DNA of 64,000 nucleotides. It comes from Sternotherus odoratus. Taxonomy: Eukaryota > Chordata > Testudines > Kinosternidae. Shown here piece after piece: positions 19,373 to 31,345 of this stretch (position 1 is the stretch's first letter; each line of letters starts with the position of its first letter). The notes under the pieces were generated by a model. That model ran no database searches, was not told where the DNA came from, and saw only the letters and a program-made list of their open reading frames with translations. The stretch spans positions 39,088,133 to 39,152,132 of the forward strand of contig JAVMKO010000005.1 in assembly GCA_032164245.1 (NCBI GenBank), read 5' to 3'. Both the position numbers and the translations under genes were made by a program.

Positions 19373-22004
19373 TTGCACCAGCACTTTGCTTTCCTGCAGT
19401 GGAGGTGTCCTCCTGTCATGCCCCTTGCTTCCTATCTGCTCTACTTTAACCGTCTCCTTCGGGGGAATGTGAAATGTGGCCATAAATCATTGTGTGGAGC
19501 TGGAGCCAGGAAACTCTCACTGTTCCAGCGCAGGCTGCACAGGGTGGAAATCCTTTCCCACCAGACCACTGATTTATGCTGAGGATGTCAGACCAACCGA
19601 ACCCACATTGCCATTGAAAGAGGCTGTCTAACATGGCTTTTCACAGAGATAAATTGTTTCCTGTCTCTGTTACTCAGAGCTGCTTTCCCTGCACCCTTCG
19701 ACTCACTCCTGGTTATGACTCCGCCAAGGCTGGTTGTGTTTATGCTGTTTTTGCTTCACCAGGATTCACCCTTCCTTCAAAGGGGACAAATTCTACCATC
19801 GGATCCATGGTGCCAATCTCAGATAATCACCTTGGCAGCAGCACTTTGGGGCTGGAACACAGGGACAGCCACTCTGAATCAGGATGGATCTCTTGTCTAG
19901 TGCACTGGGGCTAGTAGATCCCAAAGGAGATGTTTAACGCAAATCGCCACTCAGCTAGTTCTGCTCCCTTAACGCTTGCTGCAATGGAGATCAGTTCAGA
20001 ACTTAAATTAGTTTTGAATTGAAGTGAAAGTTATTCCAGTCTTTAAGTAGAAGCAGGCCATGTTGATTTTCATAGTGCCCTCAACAGAGATACTACTACC
20101 AATCAGATGAATCGATTCTATGATCTGGTGGAAATTACAAGTGAGAGGGAAGCACCCTGTTTGATCATATGGTCCATTGCAGAACTATTCTCTACCTGAT
20201 CGCTCTCTGACATCCCTGGCCACTTCCCCATATTTATATTCAGCAACAAACAGTTTTGTTTCATGTCACTTGTGGCTGCTCTCCATCAAACAATAAAATA
20301 ATTAGGAAACCCAAAATTAAGGATTACAATTCAAATAGGGAATGATAAATGTTTTATCTTTACAAAATATGACCCATCCTTCATTACAATAACAGTATTT
20401 CTGAATTCTGAATAAGAAACATGCCTGAAACAAATACTGTGAAACTGTCATTTTTATCCCTCTTCATAAGAGATACTAAGATTGTGCACACGAGAGATCC
20501 TAATGGCATTGTGGTAACTGAATGAAGACACCTTCACGTGTATAGGTCTATTGCTGCCCTGTAGATGTTGATTATATCCCAGTGAACCTGGGATGGGTGT
20601 AATGTGAAGTGTATTGTAGCAAACAGTGGTGGTCAATCTACTAGCAAAAATGAACAAGAAATAAGAATGCAGACAGGGATTTACATTGCATTATGGTCAA
20701 ATTTAGATCCTTCCTAAAAGGAGTTAGTGACCATCTTATAATTACAAGAAAGCCCTTATATGGAATTGCCATCCTCAGTACAGTTGCCTAGCTAGCATGA
20801 CATAGGAAGATCACAGCAGTTTGCAATTTTGTCAAGGCCTGATCAATTTCATCCTGTAAGTGTGGTACTGTACTCTGGATCTCAGGAGAAGAGGAATACC
20901 TCCCTGCTCTCCTGACTCAACAAGCCGGCTCTTATCTCCAGTGCTCTGGGACTGTGGACCACATCTGCCAGAGGGAGCTTTCCCCAGGCTGCTTTGTTTA
21001 CATGAAGCAGCAGGAGCCTGGCCTCACAACTAAAAGAAAGGAAATTCCAAAAGAAAAACGCCATTCCCTTGCAGTGAAAGTGGCTTACTGCAGCTCAAGG
21101 AAATCCTTGTGTCCAGAGTGAAAACTGGACAGGTGCCCTGGTCCCAGCAGCGGGAGATGATAGAAAGATCTGTTAATTGCCCCTGCCACACATGGATGTG
21201 GGACCGAGAGGGAGGTCTCAAGGTGCCAGTGCCCCCACCCCGACACCCAGTGCGCGGCCATGATTATTGGATCCCTCCATTAAGAACCGCAAGCAGGAGC
21301 CCACGTGACATGGCTGGAAACGGGGGAGCGAGAATGGATGAACGAGCCCAGGCACAGATCCCCGCCAAGGTGGACATTGTCCCCTCACAGGATTTGAGCG
21401 GCATTTCACCCCTCCCATGGGGGAACGGGGGCTCTGCCCCTTAGGCTGTGTTCTGTGGGGTTAGGTGCAGGAAAGGTGCAGTGTCAAACACCTCAATGAA
21501 AAACCCAGCCCTATGGACAGCACAAGCGAGGGTTACACACGCCTCATAGCTCAGTTCATGTGCATACATTACTACCCCAGAAACCACCTCAGTGATCAGC
21601 CGCCAGTCTGAACTCAGTCCCTAGTTTTACGGCCCAATTCAATTATTATGGGGCTGGATTCAGCTTCTGTTGAAGTCAGTGGTAGTCCTTCCTTTGACTT
21701 TAATGTTAACTGGTCTTGATATGTCTTATTACAGGTCAGAATGGTAGCTCCTCTACCTAGTATTAAGGTTGCCTGATACTTCCCATTAGAAAACCCTGTT
21801 TTCAGTTGCTTGTAACTTTGCCGAGCTTTAACTGTCCAGGTGAAGTTTCCATGCTAGCTGTCTGGCTCAGCCTGGCAGGGTTCTGAAAATTTCTGTCAAA
21901 CCAGGCATTCCCGCAGAACATTTAGATTCCATCAAATCAGCATTTTCAGAGAGAAACCTGTTCCATCAGACAACTTTTGACCAGCTCTACTTTTGACCTT
22001 AATC
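19373..22004. other. intergenic, no gene recognised
   Basis: No exon-like conservation and no complete repeat was recognised across 2.6 kb. A decayed repeat phrase occurs near 21650-21720. Confidence 0.4.
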
Positions 22005-22105
22005 TCTGTGCCTCAGGTTGCCATCTCTAAAATGGAGATCACACCCTCACCCTGCTCTCACAGGCATGTTGTGAGGATAGATTAATCAATGTTTGTGAAG
22101 CGCCA
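22005..22105 (+). repeat. MIR SINE fragment
   Basis: CTTAATCTCTGTGCCTCAGGTTGCCATCTCTAAAATGG … GTTGTGAGGATAGATTAATCAATGTTTGTGAAG is the core and 3' part of MIR. Confidence 0.75.
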
Positions 22106-22556
22106 TATGAACAGCCCACACGGAATGTCACAGGGCGGCTGGCCCCTCAAGAGGAGATGGGCCCTGCCCACCTGTGACACAGGCTCTCCTCCCCAGATGG
22201 AGGAAATGAATTGAGACGGGTGACAGATGGTTATGTGACTAAACCAAGCCTTGGGGGTGGAGGGAGTGCTAGAAAAAGAGAGGCTTGTGGACAAGTGGGG
22301 GGACAGGCTGGGAGCTGGAGCAGAGAACAGGCTCCTCAGAAAGCAGGAGCTAAGCCCAGTTGGAAACTGGTGGAAAGATGCTGCAGGAACTCTGAGAAAC
22401 CAGGAAAGCAGCAGAGGCTGGTGGAACAACTCCAGGTAGGAGAAGCCTAGGAGAGTCCACTTGAATTATTTTGGGGCTTTGAGGATGGTTTGAATTATTT
22501 TAAACGTTTTGTTAATAAACCCAGGCTCCAAGGAGGAGGGTTACTGGACTTGGGGA

Positions 22557-22559
<3 letters not shown>

Positions 22560-22587
<28 letters not shown>

Positions 22588-22588
22588 T
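22560..22588. repeat. poly(T) tract, 29 bases
   Basis: An uninterrupted T29 run following an AATAAA-containing stretch (TTAATAAACCC at 22511-22521). It could be an old retroposed tail or simply a homopolymer. Confidence 0.8.
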
Positions 22589-22899
22589 GAGCTATTGAGG
22601 AGTCCAAACAAAAGGGAAACTGAGGCATGATGCATTGGAGCCACCCCTGGTTGTGAGGAGGGGCTTGGGAGGTGGCCAGCTCTGTTACAAGGAAATTCAT
22701 AATTCTGTCTTCAGAACAGGGTTTGAATAGTGTGCAGTAAACAAGGCCTGGGCCAGACATTGAACAATAAAGCTGACCCTTCACTGAGCACCATCCACAC
22801 TGGGTGCTGAATGATGCAGGGGTCGTGTGGAAAAACAACAGTGCAAAGCAGTGGGAAAAGGGGCTAATGAAATCCTTGAATGTGTAAACAGGGAAGCAG

Positions 22900-23515
22900 T
22901 GAGGAGGAGAGAGTTGATTTCACCTCTGTTTGCAGCATTTGCGAGACCAATATTGGAATCCTGCTGATAGGTCTGGTTGTCACATTTCAAAAAGGATGTT
23001 GGAAAATTGGAGAGGCTGCAGAAAGAGTCACAACACTGATCTGAGGGCTGGGGGAATGCCTTATAGCGAGAAAATTGAAGAGCTCATTCTGGTTAGCTTA
23101 TCAAAAAGAAGACAGAGCATTAAAGTGCATTCGTTCTTTCACGGGGAGAAAATATCAAGTTCTAAAGGACTCTCTAATTTAGTGGGAAAAGGCAGAACAA
23201 GAGCCAACGGCTGAAAGCTGAAATTTAAATGAAATTTAAATGAAAAATTAATCACATATTTTTCACAATCGGGGTGATTAACCATTGGAACATACTACTA
23301 AGGGAAGTGCTTGATCCTCCCATCTCTTGATATCCTCCAAGGGGTCATCTTGATGTCATCTCTGGATGGCTTTGTCAAAGATGAGCTTAGCCAAGCACAA
23401 GTTATCTAACTTAATACAGGGGTAACTGGGTGAAACTGAATTGCCTCTGATACACAGGAGGGCAGACTAGATGATTTATAGTCCCTTCTTGCATTAAACT
23501 GTGAAACTACAAAGT
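22900..23515 (+). mobile_element. CR1 LINE 3' portion
   Basis: A decayed frame (QHLRDQYWNPADRSG) is followed by the standard CR1 3' region: AACCATTGGAACATACTACTAAGGGAAGTG, GGATGGCTTTGTCAAAGATGAGC and CAGACTAGATGATTTATAGTCCC. It is diverged and lacks most of the body. Confidence 0.75.
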
Positions 23516-24064
23516 ATGTGATCATGGAATTAAAGACTGTCTCATAATGTGTACACACAAGAGAACTGAACTAAGATTGTATTTGCTAACTTGGTAACTC
23601 ATTTCCTAAGTTTTGAGGGCTTGAATTTATAACAGGAATAATGTTCTTTTATCATAGTTCTTTTGTGTGTAACTAATGTTTGTGAAGCAGGATAATGAAC
23701 TGTGTATTATATTTCTCTGTCTGATGGTTTGCTGTATCACGAAGAGTTCCTGACTTAATATATTGAGTGTCATTTTATGTTCTGGCCCATGCATTATGGT
23801 TATTCTGTTTGCACAGTTACTTCATCTCTAGCAGTATCTATCTAATTAGGAGCACATGCAATTATTTTGTTCCTTAAAAAAAGATTACAATTTGGGTATA
23901 TTTACGAACTACAGTGTTGAGTGCTAGAAGCAATTTTTAGTTAGATTCTGATAGCCTTAAACTCAAAGAATTTTTGATTTTTTGGATGACTATGGTTGCA
24001 GGAAAGATCAATCTTTTTATAACATATGTATTATTATTATCATTTTGATTATACTAGTATCTAG
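23516..24064. other. AT-rich intergenic DNA
   Basis: No gene or repeat boundary recognised. Confidence 0.4.
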
Positions 24065-24098
24065 GGGCCCCTGCCAGAATCAGGGCCCCATTGTGCTA

Positions 24099-24264
24099 TA
24101 GGGGTGGCACCTCTGAGCTACCAAAAAACAGGACATCTGTGATGCTCCGGAGCCCATAAAACGGGACACCTGGCAGTGTGTACTGAGCACGCTTGCAGAT
24201 TTCCCCGGACAGCTGCCTCCAAAAAGGGACAACCCTGGGAAAACATGGACAGGTGGCAACCCTA
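24099..24264. mobile_element. 166-bp hAT MITE nested in an older repeat
   Basis: The ends TAGGGGTGGCACCT and TAGGGTTGCCACCT (right end reversed) form inverted repeats. The 8-bp duplication is TTGTGCTA (24091-24098) and CTGTGCTA (24265-24272). The interrupted host repeat reads CCATTGTGCTA^AGCACTGTACAAAC across the site. Confidence 0.85.
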
Positions 24265-24520
24265 CTGTGCTAAGCACTGTACAAACAGTGAGAGACGGTC
24301 TCTGCCCCAAAGAGTTTACAGCATAGACAAGGCAGACAAAAGAAGTATTATTAGCCCCATTTTACAGATGGAGAACGATTTTGAGAACCCCTGGGCTAGA
24401 TGATCTGATGGTCCCTTCTGGCCTTAAACTCTATGTGGCAGAGGAAAGAATTGAACACCGATGTCCTGAATCCCAGTCCAGTGCCTTAATCACCAGGCCA
24501 ATTTCCCTGTACAAATAAGT
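24265..24520. repeat. old sauropsid repeat and MIR (reverse) with a CR1 tail inserted
   Basis: AGCACTGTACAAACAGTGAGAGA…AAGAGTTTACAG leads into CCCCATTTTACAGATGGAGAA (MIR, reversed). A CR1 3' phrase (GGGCTAGATGATCTGATGGTCCCTTCTGGCCTTAAA) interrupts it before the MIR-like part resumes. Confidence 0.6.
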
Positions 24521-26689
24521 TCAAGGGTAAGATTTTCAAGACAAACCAGAAAATGTTTCAAGTACATTTTCAAAGCGACTCAGGATCTCAAGGAAAGTCT
24601 TTATACACTGTTCTGAAAGAGAGTTATTAGGCTGTGGGTTCATTTCAATGTATTGTTTGTGTGAATTACTACTTGCCTTGAGGTATCAGAGTCTGGCTCG
24701 GAGGTACGTGAGTTGGGTTACACAGGGTGTGGAGTGCAAGTAGAATTGGACTCTTACTCAAACTTCCTGTTTTAATTGACACTGATATACACCCAGTATG
24801 CCAGAAACCATGCCATGCATATTAAAAGTCTGTATTCTCATCTGCAAAATACTCACAGTATCCATGATTAACCCTCACATCAATATGATACGCACACAGC
24901 AAGACAAGATCACTTTTTAAAACTCCATCAAAGCACACCTACCCCTAATCTGGGCCACTTTCCAACCCCGGGTGTTAACTATGGCTCATGACAAAAGTCC
25001 CTACAATTATGTTGGACCCAGCATAGTAACCACTTTGTCTCATCTCAAGCCAGACTGATGCTATACTTGTTTTTTCCCCTCCAACGGTCGTAAAATAAGG
25101 TCAGAGTAAATATAACCCACCCCTGTTGGAAGCGGGGAATTTGTGAAGTGATCTGTCCCTTCTATTCTTATTTTTAGTAAGCAGGGCAGTTGTAAGAGCT
25201 GCCTGGCTCAGTGGTTTAGATGGGGACTTTTTTTTTTTTTTTGGTCAATTCACAGCAAGATTCCAGCTGAGTTAAAGTGAACTTTTTTTCAGTTTCACTT
25301 GCTGTCACTGCTCAGGACTGCCATCAGAAGGAGATCACAGGCAACGCTTGCACTGCTCACCATATCACTAACTGGGAGTGAAATAAATCGCGTTCGGCTC
25401 ATTGTAAGGCTCCTGAAATGAATGTGTGCGGAGACCTAAGCTAGCTCCCTCTCCCCAGTGCAGGAGGAGTGTCAGTTACTGGAGATCTGTCTTTTTCTCC
25501 CCTGTTTTCACCATTAGCTCTACTGGGGCCAGGTCAAGTGGAGCTGTCCAAGTTCTTGGCAGGTAATTTTGCTTCTTTCTTATCGCGTTACCGAGCCTGC
25601 ATTTGAAATGCATGTGCACAGCTCAGGTGTTAGAAATGGGGAGATCACCTAGATCTGGGAAAGCAATGATTAGTAATTGCATCTTGGGAACCAGAAAGTA
25701 CTGCATAGAAATAGGTCATGGAGCAACATCTGGTCCTAGTCCATCCCTCTGCCAGGTCCCGGAGATGTCTTTTCTCACTAGCTATACAGAGGACTATCTC
25801 CTGGGTGTGGGCATGAGGACAGCACATAGTAAATGCCAGTTACTGGATTTGTGCCCCAGTGACTGCTGAGGGTTGGAGCTTTGCATAGGGGCTGGATGCT
25901 ATTTGGGATAAGAGAAGCATAGGATTTTTGTAGTTTGTGCTAATAGGTTTTTCTTTATTTTCTTATTTCTCTGCTGGTTCTGGATTATTCCCACTGGGTC
26001 TGCTCTGGATTTCCACTGAGAGAGGTGGATTTCAGAGAGAGGTGTCCAGATAGGGAAATTAGGACCCAGAGCTGGGGAAGGAGGTTAGTAGGGGAATCTG
26101 GGACCTGGAACAAAGACCCTGAAAGGGATCTGCTGATTGCATTAGGGGGTCTGTAACGTGAGAGGAGCTTAAGGTGTCTTGGATCCAGATATGGACCTGG
26201 GTACTTTTGTTGGGAGGGCGCTGGGGGAGTCTGGGACCTAGGACCATGCCCTTGACCTCAGGACCACCCCTGTATATGAATCTCCCTGAGCTGGGCTCTG
26301 ACCCCACCTTTCCTCTCTGGCTTGGGGCTGGAGGTGGCTCAGGCACCCTGTTCAGCTGAGCATTTCAGCAATACCCTCCAGCTCCCAGAAGCCCCAGCCT
26401 GCACTCAGGCTGCTGCTGTGGCCCCAGGATTTTGGGGCGTGGGGGAGGCTCTAACTCATGACTTTGTGTCAACATATCTCCTGCCTAACTGGGCCCTTGG
26501 GAGCAACAAGGCTGCCTTTACCACGCAGCTGGGTGTAGCAAACAATTCCTACATGTGCCTGCAAATCCTGGGCTGTAGCACACCCTCCCTTGGTGCCTCC
26601 CCGTCATCTCCTAAGCTAGGACTGGCCTTTGTGCTCACTGACACATCAAGGGCAGTGAGCTATCAGCTATGATCACGGCCCCCTTCTTT
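24521..26689. other. intergenic, no gene recognised
   Basis: No convincing exon. A T-run lies at about 25229-25242. Nothing else stands out. Confidence 0.4.
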
Positions 26690-26890
26690 AGCTCCTTCAC
26701 CCTGAGGATCCCAAAGTGCTTTACAAACTGTACTGAATGAACCCTCCATTTCCCCCACCCCCTGAATTATTACTGATGCCATAATTTTAGACAGGGAAAC
26801 TGAGGCACAGAGCAGTTACAGAAGCTGTGGGAGAGCCACAGGAATAGATCCTGAGTGCTTTCCCCCTGTTCTAACAACTGGGCAGAGCTC
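26690..26890 (-). repeat. MIR SINE (reverse)
   Basis: CAGGGAAACTGAGGCACAGAGCAGTTACAGAAGC is the reverse of the MIR core, preceded by CCCAAAGTGCTTTACAAACTGTA. Confidence 0.7.
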
Positions 26891-27720
26891 CTTTGTCTGA
26901 GTATTGACATTTGACCTCTGTTCATATCCATCACCCAGCAGTGCTATTCAAGGTTCTTCCATGCTCTGCCTGGTCAGAGTCCTGATTGTGAAGGTCCCAG
27001 GACCCTGGTAGATGTTGGGGAAGGGGCTGTTGGTGCCTACCAGTCACTGTAAGTAACATGGCCATCCACATTCCAGGAAATTAACAATTCCATGTGATGG
27101 TACATGCCTTCCTGTGCCCATACTCCTAGGAAGACACCCTAGGGACTCAGCTGCTAGGGACTAAGGGCTGAATGCTCAAAAGGAGTTAGGCGCCGGACTT
27201 CCACTCACTTCATTAGAAGCTAGGCTCCTAAGTTTTATTTAGGCTTTTAACTATTTTTGAATAGCTAGTCCTAAATACCAGCAGTCCTCCTGTGGACAGA
27301 ATCCTGAGGGCCAGGGACAGCTCCTACTGCAAGACACTGTTAGAGATTTCAGTGCACACCTGACAGCACACAGAGACGAGACAATGGAAGAACAAAAAGG
27401 AAAAAAAAGTTTGTCTCTCCAATTCCACCTCCCCATGTCAGCTTTGGGTTGACAGGCAGTGCGACCTAGGATATTAAGCTGCCCCAAAATACCGTTCCTA
27501 GGCAAATTCATTGGAAAAGTGGCAATGACCAGGCTCCAGCAGTCCCCATGTGCTCATCTCCACAAGACAGCTACTGTAACCCCTGCTGCCTAAAGCAACC
27601 AGCCAAGGCCTGTCAGACTCCAGCTTGTGGGCACGGGACCAGTTCTACAGGTTTTCCACCAATTCCCTGATTGCATCTAAATCACCTAGTTCAAGAACTT
27701 AATCCTAATCTTCAAGGCAC

Positions 27721-27899
27721 CAGATTTTCAAAGGTATTTAGGTGTCTAAACATTCAGAGGGGTGCTTAGTGTGATAGGCACCTTCAGAAAAAAATAAGTC
27801 CTATTGATTTCAGTCAGTGTTAGGTGCCTAGGCACTTTTGAAAAATTACAGTTGATGCCTCTCTGTATTATGAGGTGCCTAATGCCTTTGAAAATCTTG
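27721..27899. mobile_element. MITE with AGATTTTCAAAGG ends
   Basis: CAGATTTTCAAAGGTATTTAGGTG at the left is inverted at the right (GAGGTGCCTAATGCCTTTGAAAATCTTG). About 180 bp, non-coding. Confidence 0.75.
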
Positions 27900-28734
27900 C
27901 CCAAAGTCCTCCATGGTCTTGGATCAGGGTATGTCAGGACCCTCCTCTCCATATCTGCTCCACCAAGACAGTGGTGCTCACTGGGGACACAAACGAGAAG
28001 GGGCTACGGTGAAAGTGGCACAAGATGGAGTCCACGCATTCGCAATGCTGGTTCCTGGCCTGTGGAACCTCATGCTGGAAGGTTCTAGGGTAAATCCTGG
28101 TGCTACAAGTCAGTGGCAAAACTTCCATTGGCTTTAGTGGAGCCAAGATTTCACACCTAGTTTGTTTTTAGAGACAGGGCAAAACCTGCCCTTTTCCAGA
28201 GCAGTGCAGGGAGAGAGGGACTAGATTGAGTGCTGGACTCTGGGATAGCAAGAGCAGAACCTTCTGTGATGATTTATCTGATTAGCTTAACAAATTTTGC
28301 ACCTAGACACTACTCTCATTGGCACCCAGGTGGCTGGGCAGACAAATAGATTGACTGGAATGGCACTAGACGTGGGTTTTCTGTCTAGAAATCCCTCTTA
28401 CAACGGATTGAAACAGGATGATTCAGGAGCTGGGTAATGGGAAATAGAGACATTTATACCGACATCACTGGTTGAAACCCAGCCGAGATCAGCAGTAAAT
28501 AGCCCTTTTGTGGAGGTAGCTGTCTGGTGGCCGTTTTGTGAAATGAGCTGGTGGCACTAGTCTGTTTCTTAGCAGACAGACCTTTGATCCTGAAAGCCAC
28601 CAATCTCAATGGGGAGGACTCAGCAGCTTTGCTGACTATGGAGGGACTGAATGGACAGAGAGTAAACTTTCCCCCCTGGCTTATTCAGATACTTACCCCG
28701 TGCCCATCATCATGGTGTCTGAGCACCTAAAGGA
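27900..28734. other. intergenic, no gene recognised
   Basis: No supported feature. Confidence 0.4.
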
Positions 28735-28850
28735 CCCATTTTCTGGTTGGGGAAACTGAAGCACAGAGAGAGACTAAGTGACTTTCCCAGGGATGCACAG
28801 GAGAATCTATGATACTGTCAGGAGCAGAACCCTCAGAACCCAAATACAGC
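28735..28850 (-). repeat. MIR SINE (reverse)
   Basis: GGGGAAACTGAAGCACAGAGAGAGACTAAGTGACTTTCCCAGG is the reversed MIR core. Confidence 0.7.
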
Positions 28851-29654
28851 TTCTCTTTCAGTCCCCAAATTGGCCTTCTCAGTACAGGGGTGACACAGGG
28901 AAGCTTGCACACCTGCTGTCCTTGTACCTTGTGGGGCTAAAGAGAAGAGTCTAGTTTCCTGGACTGTGAGTTGGTAACCTTTCACCACCCCTATCAAATA
29001 CCTGCTCAATAGTTTGCTTTAGAGGCAGCCCATCCCTCCCTCCCCTGCAAGCAAAGGGCTCTGTAGTCAGTGATGGGCATGGAAAATGCAGAATGGGTAC
29101 CCAGCTCTGCAGGTGCTGGCGGCGCTGGTTATACACACTTGGAAACTCACCTCATTAACATTGCACAAAGGTGGAATTTTTCCAGGTGATTTGGTGCTAC
29201 ACAGTTTCTGCAAGCGTATTTCCCTGACATGTCAGGGACAGGCTAGGCAGGATGGCTTCATTTCCATATAGGAAAACATCCCTTTCCTGGAAGATTCCTA
29301 ACTGTTGCCATTGGCCCCTTCTCCTGGAGAGAACATTTAACTTCCCCGACAGCCCAGTGCACTGGCTGAAGAGTTCATAAGAAACGACAGTGAGCTCCAA
29401 TATCTCTTGATCTGCCAGCAGCATCTGTAGAGACATGAGTGTTTGGTTTCTCGGAAGGTGAAAGTAATTTCCCATAAGGTGAAAGCAGATCATTGTTGCT
29501 ACGCTCGTTGAAACGAAACCTTGCCTTCTCAGTCCCTGTGTATTCATTAATCTATCCTCAGTTTGATGCAGGGCGTGGGTCAAATTTTGCTCTTACAGCT
29601 ACCGGTGTGAATCATGCCTAACCATATTGATGTCAATGGAGTTACTCTGGATTT

Positions 29655-30019
29655 ACATCGGGGGGAGGGTCTTGGAAGGGGCGGTCAGGGGACAAGGAGC
29701 AGGGGGGCTTAGATGGGGGTGGTGTCCTGGGGGTGGTGGTTAGGGGCAGGGGGGTCTCTGGAGGGGGCAGTCAGGGGACAAGGAGCAGAGGTGGGGTTGA
29801 ATGGTTCGGTGGTTCGGAGGGGGTCAGATAGGGCATGGGGGCCAGGCTGTTTGGGGAGGCACAGGAATAGATCCCTGATCTCCTGAGTGCTTTCCCCCCT
29901 CTAACAGCCCTCTAACGATTCTGCCCTCTAACAGCTGGGCAGAGCTCCCTACCTGGACCCCCCCATGCAGTTTTGAAACCCTAATGTGGCCCTTGGGCCA
30001 AAAGGTTAGCCCGCCCCTG
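29655..30019. repeat. G-rich minisatellite within a hAT-like repeat
   Basis: The phrase GGGGCGGTCAGGGGACAAGGAGCAG recurs at about 29679 and 29766 within a run of many GGG/GGGG blocks (potential G-quadruplexes). The block ends in CCCTTGGGCCAAAAGGTTAGCCCGCCCCTG at about 30019, similar to the hAT ends of the 7381 element. The left end is not clear. Confidence 0.6.
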
Positions 30020-30099
30020 CCCTAAGCTATGGACAGGCCTGGTGCACTTTGCAAAATTCATCACAGATCCACAAGGTCTCTTGTGGTATTTATAAATCC

Positions 30100-30305
30100 C
30101 ATGGTGTAGTGGCTAGAGTGCTGTCTTGGGACTCAGAACACCTGGGTTCTAGTCCCATGTCTACCGGTGACCTTGAGCAAGTCACTTCACTTATCTGTGC
30201 CTCAGTTTCCCCACCAATATAACATGAATGAGGTTACCTCCTTTATAAAGCCCAGAGACCGACCGATGAAAAGTGCTATGTAAGAACTAGGTACTATGAC
30301 TGTTA
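30100..30305 (+). repeat. MIR SINE, near complete
   Basis: GTGTAGTGGCTAGAGTGCTG … GACCTTGAGCAAGTCACTTCACTTATCTGTGCCTCAGTTTCCCC … AAAAGTGCTATGTAAGAACTAGGTA follows the MIR consensus from the tRNA-like head to the tail. Confidence 0.85.
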
Positions 30306-31214
30306 TAAGTGTTGCTGTCTTGTACAAGCCTAGCATCGAGTCCTGTGGTGTTTAGAAGCCATCCCCACCCCGCCAAGGACTTTTGCTTGCCAGTCTCTTC
30401 TAATCCCCATGCCCCAAAAAATACACAGCTCTGGGGGGGAAAATAAATGAACACACTGTCAGCTCCCGGTGACCCTCATACATTTTTCTGCAGGCCTGAT
30501 AGACTTTATAAAGCTTGCTAGACACTATAAAGTTTGCCGTGTGTCTGGTAGGATTTAGAAAGGCTTCTCTGAGTGTACAAAGGAAAACAACTTGAGTTCT
30601 GCATGCTATGCCAGCTGAGTTTGAACATTTACACCCAATGTCAGGGGTTGGTCCACCCCAAGCTACTCATCGGGGAAAGGCTACAATCAGGGGGATAGTT
30701 TCCCTGCATGCACACATTCCCTGGGAAGTTTGCTAGAACTCAGAGGGAAAGCTGGAAGAGTTTGTAAGTTTCACTGGCAGACCCAGCACAAGACCCAGAG
30801 CTCCTGTTCCAGGGGGTTGTCAGGTCCTCTGTTGGATCCAGCACTCATGACAAGCTTCATTAGACTCAAAGTTCTGATTGCAACCCCGAGGCATGTCATA
30901 TCAATCCATACAAATATAGAGCGGGCTGGGGCAGAGGGGGATGGAAATTCCCCATGCAAAAGCTTGGTTGAGCTAGGATTAAGGTTGAAAGATCATATCA
31001 ATACATAAGATAAAATCCTATTAGGTCACTGTAGTTTTACAATCAACAAACGTTTGAAGGTCACAAGATTCTAAGTTAAGCCTGCACAATCTAAGTTAAA
31101 CACAAACAATTAAAAATATGGAAATGTGGAATTAAGGCACCATAGCAATCTTAATTCTGCCCCCCTTCCCTGCACATTCCCCCTCCCAAAACATTGTATT
31201 CCCAGTCTGACCAA

Positions 31215-31345
31215 TGGCCTGCTAGGTGACTTTGGGCAATTTGTTTCACGGTTCTGGGCCTCAGTTTGCCCATCCGTGAAAACCTACTTTGTAAAACCCT
31301 TTGAGAGCTACTGATAAAAAGAGCAATACAAAAGTAGGTATTATC
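31215..31345 (+). repeat. MIR SINE fragment
   Basis: TAGGTGACTTTGGGCAATTTGTTTCACGG … CCTCAGTTTGCCCATCCGTGAAA … AGTAGGTATTATCATTA. Confidence 0.8.

Noticed and set aside
18930..19419. Minus-strand frames with GTSTGTSIGVCTG and YWDQYWNQYW repeats
   Set aside because: Products of a minisatellite whose unit is near a multiple of three; not genes.
20880..21440. Possible exons in a moderately GC-rich island
   Set aside because: No splice-bounded frame with recognisable protein sequence could be found on either strand.
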